NCBI RefSeq assembly: GCF_015637705.1
Contig: NZ_JADOBE010000008.1
Coordinates: 1-64,000, forward strand
Reading direction: 5' to 3'
DNA: 64,000 bases
Source: Pseudomonas sp. N040
GTDB taxonomy: Bacteria > Pseudomonadota > Gammaproteobacteria > Pseudomonadales > Pseudomonadaceae
This document shows positions 1-10,542 of this stretch, piece after piece (within the stretch, counting starts at the first letter, position 1; every line of letters begins with the position of its first letter). A model generated the notes under the pieces. That model searched no databases. It saw only the letters and a program-made list of their open reading frames with translations, and was not told the origin of the DNA. The translations under genes and the position numbers were made by a program.

Positions 1-1193
1 TGGCTAAAGAAAAATTTGAACGTAACAAACCGCACGTCAACGTAGGTACCATCGGTCACGTTGACCATGGTAAGACCACTCTGACTGCGGCTCTGACCCG
101 TGTTTGCTCCGAGGTTTTCGGTTCGGCTCGCGTTGACTTCGATAAGATCGACAGCGCTCCAGAAGAGAAGGCTCGTGGTATCACCATCAACACCGCTCAC
201 GTTGAATACGATTCGGCCGTGCGCCACTACGCACACGTTGATTGCCCGGGTCACGCTGACTACGTAAAAAACATGATCACCGGTGCTGCTCAGATGGACG
301 GCGCGATCCTGGTTTGCTCGGCCGCTGATGGTCCGATGCCGCAAACCCGTGAGCACATCCTGCTGTCCCGCCAGGTAGGCGTTCCTTACATCGTCGTCTT
401 CATGAACAAGGCGGACATGGTGGACGACGCTGAGCTGCTGGAGCTGGTCGAAATGGAGATTCGTGATCTTCTGTCGACTTATGACTTCCCGGGCGATGAC
501 ACCCCGATCATTATCGGTTCCGCGCTGATGGCTCTGAACGGTCAGGATGACAACGAGATGGGCACCACGGCCGTCAAGAAGCTCGTCGAGACCCTGGACA
601 GCTACATCCCTGAGCCTGTTCGCGCCATCGACAAGCCTTTCCTGATGCCGATCGAAGACGTTTTCTCGATCTCCGGCCGCGGTACTGTTGTGACTGGTCG
701 TGTTGAGCGCGGTATCGTCAAGATCCAGGAAGAGATCGAGATCGTTGGTCTGCGTCCTACTACCAAGACCACCTGCACTGGCGTTGAGATGTTCCGCAAG
801 CTGCTGGACGAAGGTCGTGCTGGCGAGAACTGTGGCGTGCTGCTACGCGGCACCAAGCGTGATGACGTCGAGCGCGGCCAGGTGCTGGCCAAGCCGGGCA
901 CCATCAAGCCGCACACCAAGTTTGAGTCCGAAGTGTATGTGCTGTCGAAGGAGGAGGGTGGTCGTCACACGCCATTCTTCAAGGGCTACCGTCCGCAGTT
1001 CTACTTCCGTACCACTGACGTTACTGGGAGCTGCGAGCTGCCAGAGGGCGTTGAGATGGTAATGCCGGGCGACAACGTCAAGATGGTTGTTACCCTCATC
1101 AAGCCAATCGCCATGGAAGATGGCCTGCGTTTCGCGATTCGCGAAGGCGGTCGTACGGTTGGTGCGGGCGTGGTTGCCAAGATCATCGAGTAA
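1..1193 (+). CDS. tuf: Elongation factor Tu (5' partial by one base)
   Basis: GTPase that delivers aminoacyl-tRNA to the ribosomal A site in the cytoplasm. The window starts at the second base of the ATG, so only one base is missing; the protein is 397 residues, the usual length. The P-loop GHVDHGKT is at residues 19-26, the switch-II DCPGH at 81-85 and the NKAD guanine-binding motif at about 136. Domains II and III follow ([13 protein letters not shown], then [10 protein letters not shown]). It lies just upstream of rpsJ, the str-operon position, but is cut off from rpsJ by a strong terminator and a new promoter. Codon use is typical of very highly expressed genes (GCT, CGT, GGT). Confidence 0.98.
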   Translation, partial: AKEKFERNKPHVNVGTIGHVDHGKTTLTAALTRVCSEVFGSARVDFDKIDSAPEEKARGITINTAHVEYDSAVRHYAHVDCPGHADYVKNMITGAAQMDGAILVCSAADGPMPQTREHILLSRQVGVPYIVVFMNKADMVDDAELLELVEMEIRDLLSTYDFPGDDTPIIIGSALMALNGQDDNEMGTTAVKKLVETLDSYIPEPVRAIDKPFLMPIEDVFSISGRGTVVTGRVERGIVKIQEEIEIVGLRPTTKTTCTGVEMFRKLLDEGRAGENCGVLLRGTKRDDVERGQVLAKPGTIKPHTKFESEVYVLSKEEGGRHTPFFKGYRPQFYFRTTDVTGSCELPEGVEMVMPGDNVKMVVTLIKPIAMEDGLRFAIREGGRTVGAGVVAKIIE

Positions 1194-1208
1194 TCGGATC
1201 TTCTTGGA

Positions 1209-1236
1209 TGGAAGGGCCCCTTCGGGGCCCTTTCTA
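1209..1236 (+). terminator. Rho-independent terminator after tuf
   Basis: A perfect 9-bp stem (AAGGGCCCC at 1212-1220 with GGGGCCCTT at 1224-1232) encloses a UUC/UUCG-type loop and runs into a short T stretch. It lies 18 bases after the tuf stop and directly before the S10 promoter, so it should separate the two transcription units. Confidence 0.9.
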
Positions 1237-1244
1237 TTTGCTGA

Positions 1245-1655
<411 letters not shown>

Positions 1656-1738
1656 GACCTTGCGGTCTTAGTCGTGTAACGCTCTGAAATGGGCGGCCAT
1701 AGCGGGTGAAAGCCCCGTACACTCAAGAGGTTTACAAC

Positions 1739-2374
1739 ATGACTATTGGTGTAGTCGGTCGTAAATGCGGCATGACCCGCATTTTTACCGAAGAAGGTGT
1801 CTCCATTCCGGTTACGGTCATTGAGGTCGAGCCGAATCGAGTCACCCAGTTTAAGTCCGAAGAAACTGATGGCTATCGTGCAATTCAGGTAACTGTGGGC
1901 GAGCGTCGTGCTTCCCGTGTTACCAAGGCGCAGGCTGGTCACTTTGCAAAAGCAAAAGTGGCTGCCGGTCGCAATGTTCTGGAGTTCCGTCTTGAGGATG
2001 GCGACTATCAGGCGGGCGATGAAGTCAAAGTTGAGCTGTTCCAGGCTGGACAACTGGTGGATGTCACCGGCCAGTCCAAGGGTAAAGGCTTTGCCGGTAC
2101 CATCAAGCGCTGGAACTTCCGTGGTCAAGACAACACCCACGGTAACTCCCTTTCCCACCGCGTTCCGGGTTCGATTGGCCAGTGCCAGACCCCAGGTCGG
2201 GTCTTCAAGGGCAAGAAAATGTCCGGCCACATGGGCGATAGGCGTGTGACGGTTCAGTCCCTGGAAGTTGTGCGCGTCGATGCAGAACGCAATCTGTTGC
2301 TGGTTAAGGGTGCCGTTCCTGGCGCAACCGGTAGCGATGTGGTTGTGCGTCCGGCAGCCAAGGCTCGCGGTTAA
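1739..2374 (+). CDS. rplC: 50S ribosomal protein L3
   Basis: Early-assembly 23S rRNA-binding protein near the peptidyl-transferase centre. The ATG at 1739 ([12 protein letters not shown]) was chosen over an in-frame ATG at 1706 because AGAGG lies just before it and the product is then the usual 211 residues. It contains the conserved loop around [21 protein letters not shown], which carries the glutamine that PrmB methylates in E. coli. Second gene of the S10 operon, 83 bases after rpsJ. Confidence 0.98.
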   Translation: MTIGVVGRKCGMTRIFTEEGVSIPVTVIEVEPNRVTQFKSEETDGYRAIQVTVGERRASRVTKAQAGHFAKAKVAAGRNVLEFRLEDGDYQAGDEVKVELFQAGQLVDVTGQSKGKGFAGTIKRWNFRGQDNTHGNSLSHRVPGSIGQCQTPGRVFKGKKMSGHMGDRRVTVQSLEVVRVDAERNLLLVKGAVPGATGSDVVVRPAAKARG

Positions 2375-2388
2375 GAGAGGAAGCTGAG

Positions 2389-2991
2389 ATGCAACTTAAT
2401 GTAAATGGCGCTCCGGCTATTGAAGTCTGCGAGCGTACTTTTGGCGGCGAGTTCAATGAGACGCTGGTTCACCAGGCGGTAGTCGCCTATATGGCCGGCG
2501 GTCGTCAGGGCAGCAAGCAGCAAAAGAATCGTTCCGATGTGCGTGGTGGTGGCAAGAAGCCATGGCGTCAAAAGGGTACTGGTCGCGCTCGTGCAGGCAC
2601 CATCCGTAGCCCCATCTGGCGCGGTGGTGGTGCAACGTTCGCTGCTCGCCCGCAAGATCACGAGCAAAAGCTGAACAAGAAGATGTATCGCGCTGCGATG
2701 CGTTCCATTCTTGCCGAACTGGCGCGTACTGGTCGTCTGGTTGTTGTGCAGGACTTCGCCGTTGAGTCGCCAAAGACTAAGGCGCTTCTGGGCAAGCTTG
2801 ATGGTATGGGTCTGACTGATGTGCTGATTGTTTCTGATGCCATCGATCAAAATCTTTACTTGGCTGCGCGCAATCTGCCGCACGTAGATGTTCGTGATGT
2901 GCAGGGTTCGGATCCAGTCAGCCTGATCGCCTACGACAAGGTGCTGGTCACCGTGTCCGCCGTGAAGAAATTTGAGGAGCTGCTGGCATGA
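2389..2991 (+). CDS. rplD: 50S ribosomal protein L4
   Basis: Primary 23S rRNA-binding protein whose long loop lines the exit tunnel. The gene encodes 200 residues, the usual length. The basic tunnel loop is seen as [18 protein letters not shown] (about residues 60-77). In E. coli L4 also represses the S10 operon through a long leader; the leader here is short, so the same mechanism cannot be assumed. The stop overlaps the rplW start by 4 bases. Confidence 0.98.
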   Translation: MQLNVNGAPAIEVCERTFGGEFNETLVHQAVVAYMAGGRQGSKQQKNRSDVRGGGKKPWRQKGTGRARAGTIRSPIWRGGGATFAARPQDHEQKLNKKMYRAAMRSILAELARTGRLVVVQDFAVESPKTKALLGKLDGMGLTDVLIVSDAIDQNLYLAARNLPHVDVRDVQGSDPVSLIAYDKVLVTVSAVKKFEELLA

Positions 2992-3287
2992 ACCAGGAAC
3001 GCGTATTCAAAGTGCTGCTTGGTCCGCACGTTTCCGAGAAGGCTACCGTGCTGGCTGACGGCAAGAGCCAATTCGTTTTCAAGGTTGCTACTGATGCAAC
3101 CAAGCTGGAAATCAAGAAGGCCGTAGAAAGCCTGTTCAGCGTGAAAGTCGCTGGTGTTTGCACCTTGAATGTCAAGGGCAAGACCAAGCGCACTGCTCGC
3201 GGCCTGGGCAAGCGTAACGATTGGAAGAAGGCGTACATCGCTCTCCAGCCGGGTCAAGATCTCGATTTCGCCAGCAGCGCTGAGTAA
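2988..3287 (+). CDS. rplW: 50S ribosomal protein L23
   Basis: Large-subunit protein at the tunnel exit that docks trigger factor and SRP. The product is 99 residues and begins [20 protein letters not shown], with the C-terminal basic segment [21 protein letters not shown]. The start ATG overlaps the rplD stop in an ATGA arrangement, implying translational coupling. Confidence 0.98.
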   Translation: MNQERVFKVLLGPHVSEKATVLADGKSQFVFKVATDATKLEIKKAVESLFSVKVAGVCTLNVKGKTKRTARGLGKRNDWKKAYIALQPGQDLDFASSAE

Positions 3288-3298
3288 AGGGGTGCATC

Positions 3299-4123
3299 AT
3301 GGCAATCGTTAAATGCAAACCGACTTCCGCTGGCCGCCGTTTTGTGGTCAAGGTGGTCACCAAGGACCTGCACAAGGGCGCACCTTACGCCCCGCTGCTC
3401 GAGAAAAAGTCGAAGACTGGCGGTCGTAACAACAATGGCCGTATTACTACGCGGCATATTGGTGGTGGTCACAAGCAGCATTATCGGCTGGTCGATTTCC
3501 GCCGCAACGACAAAGATGGCATTCCCGCCACTGTCGAGCGTATTGAATATGACCCGAACCGTACCGCACACATTGCATTGCTAATGTATGCAGACGGTGA
3601 GCGCCGCTACATCATTGCTCCTAAAGGTGTAAGCGCTGGCGATCAGCTGATCGCTGGTACAGCTGCCCCGATCAAGGCTGGTAACAGCATGTCGTTGCGC
3701 AGTATCCCGGTTGGTTCGACCGTTCACGGTATCGAGCTGAAGCCTGGCAAAGGTGCTCAGATTGCTCGTTCGGCTGGTGCTTCGGCTCAGCTGGTCGCTC
3801 GCGAGGGTGCGTATGTGACCCTGCGTCTGCGTTCTGGGGAAATGCGTAAAGTTCTAGCTGAATGCCGTGCGACCTTGGGCGAAGTCTCGAACTCCGAGCA
3901 CAGCCTGCGTTCGCTGGGTAAAGCTGGTGCCAAGCGCTGGCGTGGTGTTCGGCCAACCGTTCGCGGTGTGGCAATGAACCCGGTCGATCACCCGCATGGT
4001 GGTGGTGAAGGCCGTACCTCTGGTGGACGTCATCCGGTATCGCCATGGGGCTTCCCAACCAAGGGTGCGAAGACCCGTGCTAACAAGCGTACCGATAACA
4101 TGATCGTTCGTCGCCGCAAGTAA
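3299..4123 (+). CDS. rplB: 50S ribosomal protein L2
   Basis: Conserved 23S-binding protein needed for subunit joining and peptidyl transfer. It has 274 residues, the normal length, with the signature [16 protein letters not shown] near residue 220; the histidine of HPHGG is the functionally important one. It lies 11 bases downstream of rplW in the S10 operon. Confidence 0.98.
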   Translation: MAIVKCKPTSAGRRFVVKVVTKDLHKGAPYAPLLEKKSKTGGRNNNGRITTRHIGGGHKQHYRLVDFRRNDKDGIPATVERIEYDPNRTAHIALLMYADGERRYIIAPKGVSAGDQLIAGTAAPIKAGNSMSLRSIPVGSTVHGIELKPGKGAQIARSAGASAQLVAREGAYVTLRLRSGEMRKVLAECRATLGEVSNSEHSLRSLGKAGAKRWRGVRPTVRGVAMNPVDHPHGGGEGRTSGGRHPVSPWGFPTKGAKTRANKRTDNMIVRRRK

Positions 4124-4139
4124 ATAGAGGGATACGACA

Positions 4140-4415
4140 GTGCCGCGTTCTCTGAAAAAAGGTCCGTTTATTGATCTTCACCTAATGAAGAAGGTCGAAA
4201 TTGCGGTGGAAAAGAATGATCGCAAGCCGGTTAAAACCTGGTCGCGTCGTTCCATGATTCTGCCGCAGATGGTCGGTCTGACCATCGCCGTGCATAACGG
4301 TCGTCAACATGTCCCGGTTCTGGTGAACGAAGACATGGTCGGCCACAAACTCGGCGAGTTCGCTGCTACCCGCACTTATCGTGGGCACGCTGCGGACAAG
4401 AAAGCCAAGCGTTAA
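4140..4415 (+). CDS. rpsS: 30S ribosomal protein S19 (GTG start)
   Basis: 30S head protein that forms a complex with S13 at the intersubunit bridge. The start is GTG at 4140, preceded by AGAGG; the product is 91 residues with the standard N-terminus [14 protein letters not shown]. No in-frame ATG would give a full-length protein. S10 operon. Confidence 0.97.
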   Translation: MPRSLKKGPFIDLHLMKKVEIAVEKNDRKPVKTWSRRSMILPQMVGLTIAVHNGRQHVPVLVNEDMVGHKLGEFAATRTYRGHAADKKAKR

Positions 4416-4426
4416 GGGGTTAGGAA

Positions 4427-4759
4427 ATGGAAGTAGCCGCTAAGTTGTCGGGCGCTCGCATATCTGCCCAGAAAGCCCGCTTGGTCGCAGACCAGATCCG
4501 CGGGAAGAGGGTGGGCGAAGCGCTCAATCTCCTGGCTTTCAGCAGTAAGAAAGCCGCCGAGATTATCAAGAAAGTGCTGGAGTCGGCTGTGGCCAACGCT
4601 GAGCACAACGAAGGCGCAGATGTGGATGATCTCAAGGTCTCCACAGTCTTCGTAAACGAGGGGCGTTCGCTGAAGCGAATCATGCCGCGTGCCAAAGGCC
4701 GCGCTGATCGCATCGTCAAGCGGTCTTGCCATATTACTGTCAAGGTTGCGGACAAGTAA
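4427..4759 (+). CDS. rplV: 50S ribosomal protein L22
   Basis: Large-subunit protein whose beta-hairpin reaches into the exit tunnel. It has 110 residues. The N-terminus ([20 protein letters not shown]) and the hairpin region ([20 protein letters not shown]) are typical. S10 operon, 11 bases after rpsS. Confidence 0.98.
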   Translation: MEVAAKLSGARISAQKARLVADQIRGKRVGEALNLLAFSSKKAAEIIKKVLESAVANAEHNEGADVDDLKVSTVFVNEGRSLKRIMPRAKGRADRIVKRSCHITVKVADK

Positions 4760-4772
4760 CGGAGTCGAACAG

Positions 4773-5459
4773 ATGGGTCAGAAAGTAAATCCCACTGGCA
4801 TACGCCTGGGAATCGTCAAGGATCACACCTCCGTCTGGTATGCCAGCGGTCGGACTTATGCGGACTATTTGTACGCAGATCTGATGGTGCGAGAGTATCT
4901 CCAAGACAAATTAAAAAGCGCGTCCATAAGCCGTATCGACATTGCTCGCCCGGCTCAAACCGCACGGATCACCATCCACACTGCTCGCCCAGGTATCGTG
5001 ATTGGGAAGAAAGGTGAGGATGTTGAGAAGCTGCGTCAGGACCTGACCAAGCAAATGGGTGTGCCTGTGCACATCAACATCGAAGAGATCCGCAAGCCGG
5101 AACTCGACGGTCTGCTGGTTGCACAGAGCGTAGCTCAGCAGCTGGAACGCCGTGTAATGTTTCGTCGCGCCATGAAGCGTGCCGTGCAGAACGCGATGCG
5201 TATTGGTGCCAAGGGCATCAAGATCCAGGTAAGCGGTCGTCTTGGCGGTGCTGAAATTGCCCGTACTGAGTGGTATCGCGAAGGTCGTGTACCTTTGCAC
5301 ACTCTGCGTGCAGACATTGACTATGCAACTTACGAAGCTCACACCACTTATGGTGTGATCGGTGTGAAGGTTTGGATCTTCAAGGGCGAGGTCATTGGTG
5401 GCCTGCGTGAAGAGCTGAAGCCTCAGGCACCTGCGCCTCGTAAGAAAGCTGCCAAGTAA
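4773..5459 (+). CDS. rpsC: 30S ribosomal protein S3
   Basis: 30S head protein at the mRNA entry channel with helicase-assisting basic residues. The ATG at 4773 ([13 protein letters not shown]), 12 bases after the rplV stop, was chosen over an upstream in-frame ATG inside rplV; this gives 228 residues. The KH domain GxxG is seen in [16 protein letters not shown] at about residues 74-89. S10 operon. Confidence 0.98.
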   Translation: MGQKVNPTGIRLGIVKDHTSVWYASGRTYADYLYADLMVREYLQDKLKSASISRIDIARPAQTARITIHTARPGIVIGKKGEDVEKLRQDLTKQMGVPVHINIEEIRKPELDGLLVAQSVAQQLERRVMFRRAMKRAVQNAMRIGAKGIKIQVSGRLGGAEIARTEWYREGRVPLHTLRADIDYATYEAHTTYGVIGVKVWIFKGEVIGGLREELKPQAPAPRKKAAK

Positions 5460-5471
5460 GGAGTACGCAAA

Positions 5472-5885
5472 ATGTTGCAACCTAAGCGTACAAAATTCCG
5501 CAAGCAGATGACAGGCCACAACCGTGGCTTGGCTCAGCGCGGTAGCAAAGTCAGCTTCGGCGAGTTCGCCTTGAAAGCTGTTGCTCGTGGTCGCCTGACT
5601 GCGCGGCAGATTGAGTCGGCGCGTCGTGCGCTGACGCGTCACGTAAAGCGTGGCGGCAAGATCTGGATTCGCGTATTCCCGGACAAGCCTGTTACCAAGA
5701 AGCCGCTCGAAGTTCGTATGGGTAAAGGTAAGGGTAGCGTTGAGTACTGGGTAGCCCAGATTCAGCCGGGCAAGGTCCTCTACGAGATCGAGGGTGTTTC
5801 CGAAGAGCTGGCGCGTGAAGCATTTGCTCTGGCTGCTGCGAAGCTGCCTCTCGCCACCTCCTTTGTTAAGCGGACGGTGATGTGA
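5472..5885 (+). CDS. rplP: 50S ribosomal protein L16
   Basis: Late-assembly protein that contacts the A- and P-site tRNAs. It has 137 residues and begins [19 protein letters not shown]. The conserved basic segment [21 protein letters not shown] lies around residue 58. Its TGA stop shares a base with the ATG of rpmC. Confidence 0.98.
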   Translation: MLQPKRTKFRKQMTGHNRGLAQRGSKVSFGEFALKAVARGRLTARQIESARRALTRHVKRGGKIWIRVFPDKPVTKKPLEVRMGKGKGSVEYWVAQIQPGKVLYEIEGVSEELAREAFALAAAKLPLATSFVKRTVM

Positions 5886-6076
5886 TGAAAGCGAATGAAC
5901 TTCGTGGTAAATCAGCGCAGCAATTGAACGAGCAGTTGCTCGGTCTTCTGCGCGACCAGTTCAATCTGCGTATGCAGAAGGCAACTGGCCAGTTGGGGCA
6001 GTCTCACCTGCTCTTGCAAGTTAAGCGCGACATTGCTCGCGTGAAGACTGTGCTCAACCAGCAGGCAGGTAAGTGA
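5885..6076 (+). CDS. rpmC: 50S ribosomal protein L29
   Basis: Small alpha-helical protein at the tunnel exit next to L23. The ATG at 5885 overlaps the last base of the rplP stop and gives the normal 63 residues ([18 protein letters not shown]). A GTG one codon upstream is also in frame but would add only one residue. Confidence 0.96.
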   Translation: MKANELRGKSAQQLNEQLLGLLRDQFNLRMQKATGQLGQSHLLLQVKRDIARVKTVLNQQAGK

Positions 6077-6078
6077 TT

Positions 6079-6345
6079 ATGGGTGAAGCTCAGATAACCG
6101 TCCGGACGCTGACAGGCCGTGTGGTCAGCGACAAAATGGACAAAACCATCACCGTAATGATCGAGCGTCGCGTTAAGCACCCGATCTACGGTAAGTACGT
6201 CAAGCGTTCGACCAAGTTGCACGCACACGACGAAAGCAACCAGTGCCGCATTGGTGACCTTGTCACCATTCGCGAGACCCGTCCGCTGGCTAAGACTAAG
6301 GCTTGGGCCTTGGTTGAAGTCGTCGAGCGCGCTGTTGAAGTTTGA
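6079..6345 (+). CDS. rpsQ: 30S ribosomal protein S17
   Basis: Primary 16S rRNA-binding protein of the 30S body. The ATG at 6079 ([23 protein letters not shown], shown in part) gives 88 residues, the Pseudomonas length; a GTG at 6073 in frame overlaps the rpmC stop and is less likely. S10 operon end in the E. coli sense, though no terminator separates it from rplN here. Confidence 0.96.
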   Translation: MGEAQITVRTLTGRVVSDKMDKTITVMIERRVKHPIYGKYVKRSTKLHAHDESNQCRIGDLVTIRETRPLAKTKAWALVEVVERAVEV

Positions 6346-6356
6346 GGTGAGAAACC

Positions 6357-6725
6357 ATGATTCAGACTCAATCCATGCTCGATGTGGCCGATAACAGCGG
6401 TGCACGCCGTGTCATGTGTATCAAAGTCCTGGGTGGTTCCCATCGCCGCTATGCCGGCATTGGTGACATCATCAAGGTAACTGTCAAGGAAGCGATTCCT
6501 CGCGGTAAAGTTAAGAAAGGTCAGGTAATGACCGCAGTTGTGGTCCGTACCAGGCACGGCGTCCGTCGCCCGGACGGCTCGATCATCCGTTTCGACGGTA
6601 ACGCTGCTGTTCTGTTGAACAACAAGCAAGAGCCGATCGGTACCCGCATTTTCGGGCCGGTGACTCGTGAACTTCGCTCTGAGAAGTTCATGAAGATCGT
6701 ATCGCTCGCCCCTGAAGTGCTGTAA
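6357..6725 (+). CDS. rplN: 50S ribosomal protein L14
   Basis: Conserved protein at intersubunit bridge B5 and B8. It has 122 residues, beginning [20 protein letters not shown]. In E. coli this gene opens the spc operon; here only 11 bases separate it from rpsQ and no promoter is visible, so it is probably cotranscribed with the S10 genes. Confidence 0.98.
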   Translation: MIQTQSMLDVADNSGARRVMCIKVLGGSHRRYAGIGDIIKVTVKEAIPRGKVKKGQVMTAVVVRTRHGVRRPDGSIIRFDGNAAVLLNNKQEPIGTRIFGPVTRELRSEKFMKIVSLAPEVL

Positions 6726-6737
6726 GGAGAAGCCGTC

Positions 6738-7052
6738 ATGCAAAAGATTCGTCGTGACGACGAGATCATCGTCATCGCCGGCAAGGACAAAGGCAAGCGC
6801 GGTAAGGTGCTGAAGGTGCTCGCTGACGACCGTCTGGTCGTGGGTGGGATTAACATCGTCAAGCGTCATACCAAGCCTAACCCGATGTCTGGCGTACAAG
6901 GCGGTATCGTCGAGAAAGAGGCGCCATTGCACGTCTCTAACGTCGCCATCTTCAATGGTGCAACCAACAAGGCTGATCGTGTTGGTTTCAAAGTAGAAGA
7001 AGGCAAAAAAATTCGTGTCTTCAAGTCGACCCAAAAGCCGGTTGATGCTTGA
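6738..7052 (+). CDS. rplX: 50S ribosomal protein L24
   Basis: Assembly-initiating 23S-binding protein. It has 104 residues with a KOW motif ([20 protein letters not shown]) at residues 4-23. It lies 12 bases after rplN behind a GGAG site. Confidence 0.98.
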   Translation: MQKIRRDDEIIVIAGKDKGKRGKVLKVLADDRLVVGGINIVKRHTKPNPMSGVQGGIVEKEAPLHVSNVAIFNGATNKADRVGFKVEEGKKIRVFKSTQKPVDA

Positions 7053-7072
7053 GCACTGCTAGGTAGAACACC

Positions 7073-7612
7073 ATGGCACGACTAAAAGAGATTTACCGGA
7101 AAGAACTCGCGCCCAAGCTGAAGGAAGAACTCCAGCTGGCAAACGTGATGGAAGTTCCGCGCGTTACCAAAATTACTTTGAACATGGGTATTGGCGAAGC
7201 TATTGGCGATAAGAAAATTATCGAACATGCGGTTGCTGATATCGAAAAGATCACCGGTCAGAAAGCCGTTGTGACCTACGCTCGCAAGTCGATTGCAGGC
7301 TTCAAGGTACGTGAAGGTTGGCCGATTGGCGTAAAGGTTACTCTGCGCCGTGATCGTATGTATGAGTTCCTGGATCGCCTGTTGTCGATCTCCCTGCCGC
7401 GAGTGCGTGACTTCCGCGGGTTGAATGCCAAATCCTTCGATGGTCGTGGCAACTACAGCATGGGCGTGAAAGAGCAGATCATCTTCCCGGAAATCGATTA
7501 CGACAAAATCGATGCATTGCGCGGTCTGGACATTACCCTGACCACCACTGCCCGTAACGATGATGAAGGTCGTGCGCTTCTGCGCGCCTTCAAATTCCCG
7601 TTCCGCAACTGA
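7073..7612 (+). CDS. rplE: 50S ribosomal protein L5
   Basis: 5S rRNA-binding protein of the central protuberance that contacts P-site tRNA. It has 179 residues, the usual length. The signature [12 protein letters not shown] is near residue 37 and [17 protein letters not shown] near 86. Upstream of rpsN by 13 bases. Confidence 0.98.
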   Translation: MARLKEIYRKELAPKLKEELQLANVMEVPRVTKITLNMGIGEAIGDKKIIEHAVADIEKITGQKAVVTYARKSIAGFKVREGWPIGVKVTLRRDRMYEFLDRLLSISLPRVRDFRGLNAKSFDGRGNYSMGVKEQIIFPEIDYDKIDALRGLDITLTTTARNDDEGRALLRAFKFPFRN

Positions 7613-7625
7613 TTGGAGTAGGCAC

Positions 7626-7931
7626 ATGGCCAAAATGAGCATGAAAAACCGCGAGCTTAAGCGTCAGCTCACGGTAGCCAAGTACGCTAAGAAGCGTGCC
7701 GAGCTGAAAGCTACCATCGCCAATCCGAATTCCACTCCGGAAGCGCGTTGGGAAGCTCAGGTAGCACTGCAGAAGCAGCCGCGTGATGCAAGCAAATCGC
7801 GTCTGCGTAATCGTTGCCGTATTACCGGTCGTCCGCATGGTGTGTATCGCAAGTTCGGCCTCGGCCGGAACAAGCTGCGTGAAGCGGCAATGCGTGGCGA
7901 CGTTCCAGGCTTGGTGAAGGCCAGCTGGTAA
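7626..7931 (+). CDS. rpsN: 30S ribosomal protein S14 (zinc-free long form)
   Basis: 30S head protein. The ATG at 7626 ([16 protein letters not shown]) gives 101 residues; GGAG lies 10 bases upstream. This is the long form without the CxxC-CxxC zinc ribbon, so it does not need zinc. It is the last gene before a hairpin and a new promoter. Confidence 0.97.
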   Translation: MAKMSMKNRELKRQLTVAKYAKKRAELKATIANPNSTPEARWEAQVALQKQPRDASKSRLRNRCRITGRPHGVYRKFGLGRNKLREAAMRGDVPGLVKASW

Positions 7932-7976
7932 CGGCGACGGTCTGGCGGCGGGTTAACCGTCGCTATGGCGCGCATT

Positions 7977-8014
7977 AATGAATCAAGCCCCTTATTGGGG
8001 CTTGATTCATTTTC
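7977..8014 (+). terminator. Perfect 15-bp hairpin between rpsN and rpsH
   Basis: The arms at 7977-7991 and 7997-8011 are exact reverse complements (15 bp) around a 5-base TTATT loop, followed by only a short T run. It lies in the 187-bp gap between rpsN and rpsH inside the spc r-protein array. It could terminate part of the transcription, protect an upstream 3' end, or mark an RNA-processing site. A predicted promoter overlaps its right arm. Confidence 0.7.
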
Positions 8015-8030
8015 AGTTATTGACTAGAAT
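8002..8030 (+). promoter_or_regulatory. Predicted sigma-70 promoter for the rpsH-rpmJ segment
   Basis: TTGATT at 8002-8007, a 17-bp spacer and TAGAAT at 8025-8030, followed by a CGCCGGC discriminator. The -35 box lies within the right arm of the 15-bp hairpin. It would start transcription near 8037, about 80 bases before rpsH. Confidence 0.65.
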
Positions 8031-8118
8031 CGCCGGCTCGCCGGGCTCTGGCTATTTCCGAGCCTGTTAGTTGGCGAATGGGACCGTAAGGTCATTATTT
8101 ATCAGGAGCACCTAGCCC

Positions 8119-8511
8119 ATGAGTATGCAGGACCCGTTAGCGGACATGCTAACTCGTATCCGTAATGCCCAGATGGCTGAAAAGTCCGTCGTAAGCATGC
8201 CGTCTTCCAAGCTGAAGGTGGCTGTAGCCAGCGTTCTGAGGAACGAGGGTTATATTTCGGGATACCAAGTGACCAGCGAAGCCAAGCCGCTGCTGTCCAT
8301 CGAGCTTAAGTATTTTGAAGGCCGTCCGGTCATTGAAGAAATTAAGCGCGTCAGTCGTCCTGGCTTGCGCCAGTACAAATCCGTCGATCAGCTACCGAAA
8401 GTTCGTGGTGGTCTGGGTGTTTCGATTGTCTCCACCAACAAGGGTGTGATGACCGATCGTTCGGCCCGCGCTGCTGGCGTTGGTGGCGAAGTGCTTTGCA
8501 CAGTGTTCTAA
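8119..8511 (+). CDS. rpsH: 30S ribosomal protein S8
   Basis: Primary 16S-binding protein; in E. coli S8 is also the translational repressor of the spc operon. It has 130 residues ([20 protein letters not shown]). The ATG at 8119 was chosen because AGGAG (8104-8108) is at the right distance; ATG 8125 is too far. The C-terminus [22 protein letters not shown] is typical. Confidence 0.98.
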   Translation: MSMQDPLADMLTRIRNAQMAEKSVVSMPSSKLKVAVASVLRNEGYISGYQVTSEAKPLLSIELKYFEGRPVIEEIKRVSRPGLRQYKSVDQLPKVRGGLGVSIVSTNKGVMTDRSARAAGVGGEVLCTVF

Positions 8512-8523
8512 GGGGGAGTAAGC

Positions 8524-9057
8524 ATGTCTCGCGTTGCTAAAAACCCCGTCAAGCTGCCCGCTGGTGTTGAAATCAACATTGCTGGCCAGCAGCTTTCGGT
8601 AAAGGGCTCCAAAGGTGCTCTCGAACTGAATGTTCATCCGTCTGTTGAAGTGATCCAGGACTCTGGTGAGCTGCGTTTTGCTGCCCGCAATGGCGATGTG
8701 CAAAACCGTGCAATGGCCGGAACCACCCGAGCACTCGTAAACAACATGGTACTCGGCGTCAGCCAGGGCTTTGAGCGCAAGCTCCAGCTGGTTGGTGTTG
8801 GATACAAGGCGCAAGCCAAGGGTCAGGTGCTGTCACTTGCTCTGGGTTTCTCGCACCCTGTTGATTATGAGTTGCCGCAGGGTGTAACCGCTGAAACGCC
8901 AAGCCAGACCGATATCCTGATCAAGGGCATCGACAAGCAACTGGTTGGTCAAGTGGCTGCCGAGATCCGCGATTTCCGTCCGCCAGAGCCTTATAAAGGC
9001 AAAGGCGTCCGTTACTCGGATGAAGTCGTGCGCCGTAAAGAAGCTAAGAAGAAGTAG
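8524..9057 (+). CDS. rplF: 50S ribosomal protein L6
   Basis: Large-subunit protein near the factor-binding site. It has 177 residues with two related domains and ends in the conserved block [13 protein letters not shown] followed by a basic tail. It is 12 bases downstream of rpsH behind GGGGAG. Confidence 0.98.
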   Translation: MSRVAKNPVKLPAGVEINIAGQQLSVKGSKGALELNVHPSVEVIQDSGELRFAARNGDVQNRAMAGTTRALVNNMVLGVSQGFERKLQLVGVGYKAQAKGQVLSLALGFSHPVDYELPQGVTAETPSQTDILIKGIDKQLVGQVAAEIRDFRPPEPYKGKGVRYSDEVVRRKEAKKK

Positions 9058-9067
9058 GGCATAGCAA

Positions 9068-9418
9068 ATGAGCGTAAAGAAAGAAACTCGTCTGCGTCGT
9101 GCTCGCAAGGCACGCCTGAAAATGCACGAGCTGCAAGCCGTACGCCTCTGTGTGTACCGCTCTTCGCAGCACATGTACGCCCAGGTCATTTCGGCCGACG
9201 GCGGCAAAGTTCTGGCAAGCGCCTCGACTTTGGACAAAGAACTGCGTGATGTTGCCACCGGCAACGTTGAGGCGGCCAAGAAGGTTGGTCAATTGGTGGC
9301 AGAGCGTGCGAAAGCAGTTGGCGTCACTCAAGTGGCGTTCGATCGTTCTGGCTTCAAGTACCACGGCCGCGTAAAAGCGCTGGCTGATGCTGCTCGTGAA
9401 GGCGGGCTGGAGTTCTAA
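9068..9418 (+). CDS. rplR: 50S ribosomal protein L18
   Basis: 5S rRNA-binding protein of the central protuberance. It has 116 residues, with [16 protein letters not shown] near residue 27 and the C-terminal [20 protein letters not shown]. spc operon. Confidence 0.98.
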   Translation: MSVKKETRLRRARKARLKMHELQAVRLCVYRSSQHMYAQVISADGGKVLASASTLDKELRDVATGNVEAAKKVGQLVAERAKAVGVTQVAFDRSGFKYHGRVKALADAAREGGLEF

Positions 9419-9421
9419 GTT

Positions 9422-9922
9422 ATGGCAAATAACGAGCAGAAGCGCGACGAAGGGTACATCGAGAAGCTGATTCAGGTGAACCGCGTTGCTAAGACCGTTA
9501 AAGGCGGCCGTATCTTCACCTTCACAGCGTTGACTGTTGTTGGTGATGGCAAGGGCCGTGTTGGATTCGGGCGCGGTAAGTCGCGCGAAGTTCCGGCTGC
9601 AATCCAGAAAGCAATGGAAGCAGCGCGTCGCAACATGATTCAAGTTGATCTGGATGGCACTACCTTGCAGTACGCCATCAAGTCTGGTCATGGCGCGTCC
9701 AAGGTGTACATGCAGCCTGCATCCGACGGTACCGGCATCATCGCTGGTGGTGCAATGCGTGCAGTCCTGGAAGTGGCGGGCGTGCAGAACGTACTTGCCA
9801 AGTGTTATGGCTCAACCAATCCGGTGAACGTGGTGTATGCCACTTTCAAGGGCCTCAAGCACATGCAGTCGCCTGAAAGTATTGCGGCCAAGCGTGGCAA
9901 GAGTGTCGAGGAGATTCTCTGA
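9422..9922 (+). CDS. rpsE: 30S ribosomal protein S5
   Basis: 30S protein at the mRNA entry channel that affects decoding accuracy. It has 166 residues. The N-terminal double-stranded-RNA-binding-like fold is seen in [17 protein letters not shown]; the C-terminal domain has [16 protein letters not shown]. The start lies 3 bases after the rplR stop. Confidence 0.98.
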   Translation: MANNEQKRDEGYIEKLIQVNRVAKTVKGGRIFTFTALTVVGDGKGRVGFGRGKSREVPAAIQKAMEAARRNMIQVDLDGTTLQYAIKSGHGASKVYMQPASDGTGIIAGGAMRAVLEVAGVQNVLAKCYGSTNPVNVVYATFKGLKHMQSPESIAAKRGKSVEEIL

Positions 9923-9924
9923 TC

Positions 9925-10104
9925 ATGGCTAATACAGTCAAAGTAACGCTCATCAAGAGCGTGAGTGGCCGACTGGCTAATCACAAGGCTTGTGTCAAGG
10001 GTCTCGGCCTTCGGCGCATTGGTCATTCTGTCGAGGTTCAGGACACTCCTGAAAATCGCGGGATGATGAACAAGGCCTACTATCTGCTTCGTGTGGAGGG
10101 TTAA
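9925..10104 (+). CDS. rpmD: 50S ribosomal protein L30
   Basis: Small 23S-binding protein. The ATG at 9925 opens a 59-residue frame, [16 protein letters not shown] then [18 protein letters not shown], which is the L30 signature. It sits in its normal place between rpsE and rplO, with 2- and 3-base gaps. Confidence 0.96.
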   Translation: MANTVKVTLIKSVSGRLANHKACVKGLGLRRIGHSVEVQDTPENRGMMNKAYYLLRVEG

Positions 10105-10107
10105 TCC

Positions 10108-10542
10108 ATGCAACTGAACGATTTGCGTTCTGCGCCAGGTGCCCGTCGTGAAAAGCATCGTCCGGGCCGTGGTATTGGTAGCGGCTTGGGCAAGACCGGT
10201 GGCCGTGGCCACAAGGGTCAAACCTCTCGCTCCGGTGGCACTATTGCTCCGGGCTTCGAGGGCGGTCAGCAGCCTTTGCACCGTCGCCTGCCAAAGTTTG
10301 GTTTTGTCTCCCTGAAGGCAATGGATCGCGCAGAAGTGCGCACGTCCGAGCTGGGCAAGGTGGATGGCGATGTAGTAACTCTGCAGTCGCTCAAGGATGC
10401 CAACGTAATCAACCAACACATTCAGCGTGTAAAAGTGATGCTGTCTGGTGAGGTTGGTCGTGCGGTCACCCTTAAAGGTATCGCTGCCACCAAAGGTGCG
10501 CGTGCGGCTATCGAAGCAGCTGGCGGTAAGTTCGAGGAATAA
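10108..10542 (+). CDS. rplO: 50S ribosomal protein L15
   Basis: Late-assembly 23S-binding protein. It has 144 residues with the glycine- and arginine-rich N-terminal extension (RRGKH-type segment seen as [20 protein letters not shown]). The stop directly abuts the secY ATG. Confidence 0.98.
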   Translation: MQLNDLRSAPGARREKHRPGRGIGSGLGKTGGRGHKGQTSRSGGTIAPGFEGGQQPLHRRLPKFGFVSLKAMDRAEVRTSELGKVDGDVVTLQSLKDANVINQHIQRVKVMLSGEVGRAVTLKGIAATKGARAAIEAAGGKFEE

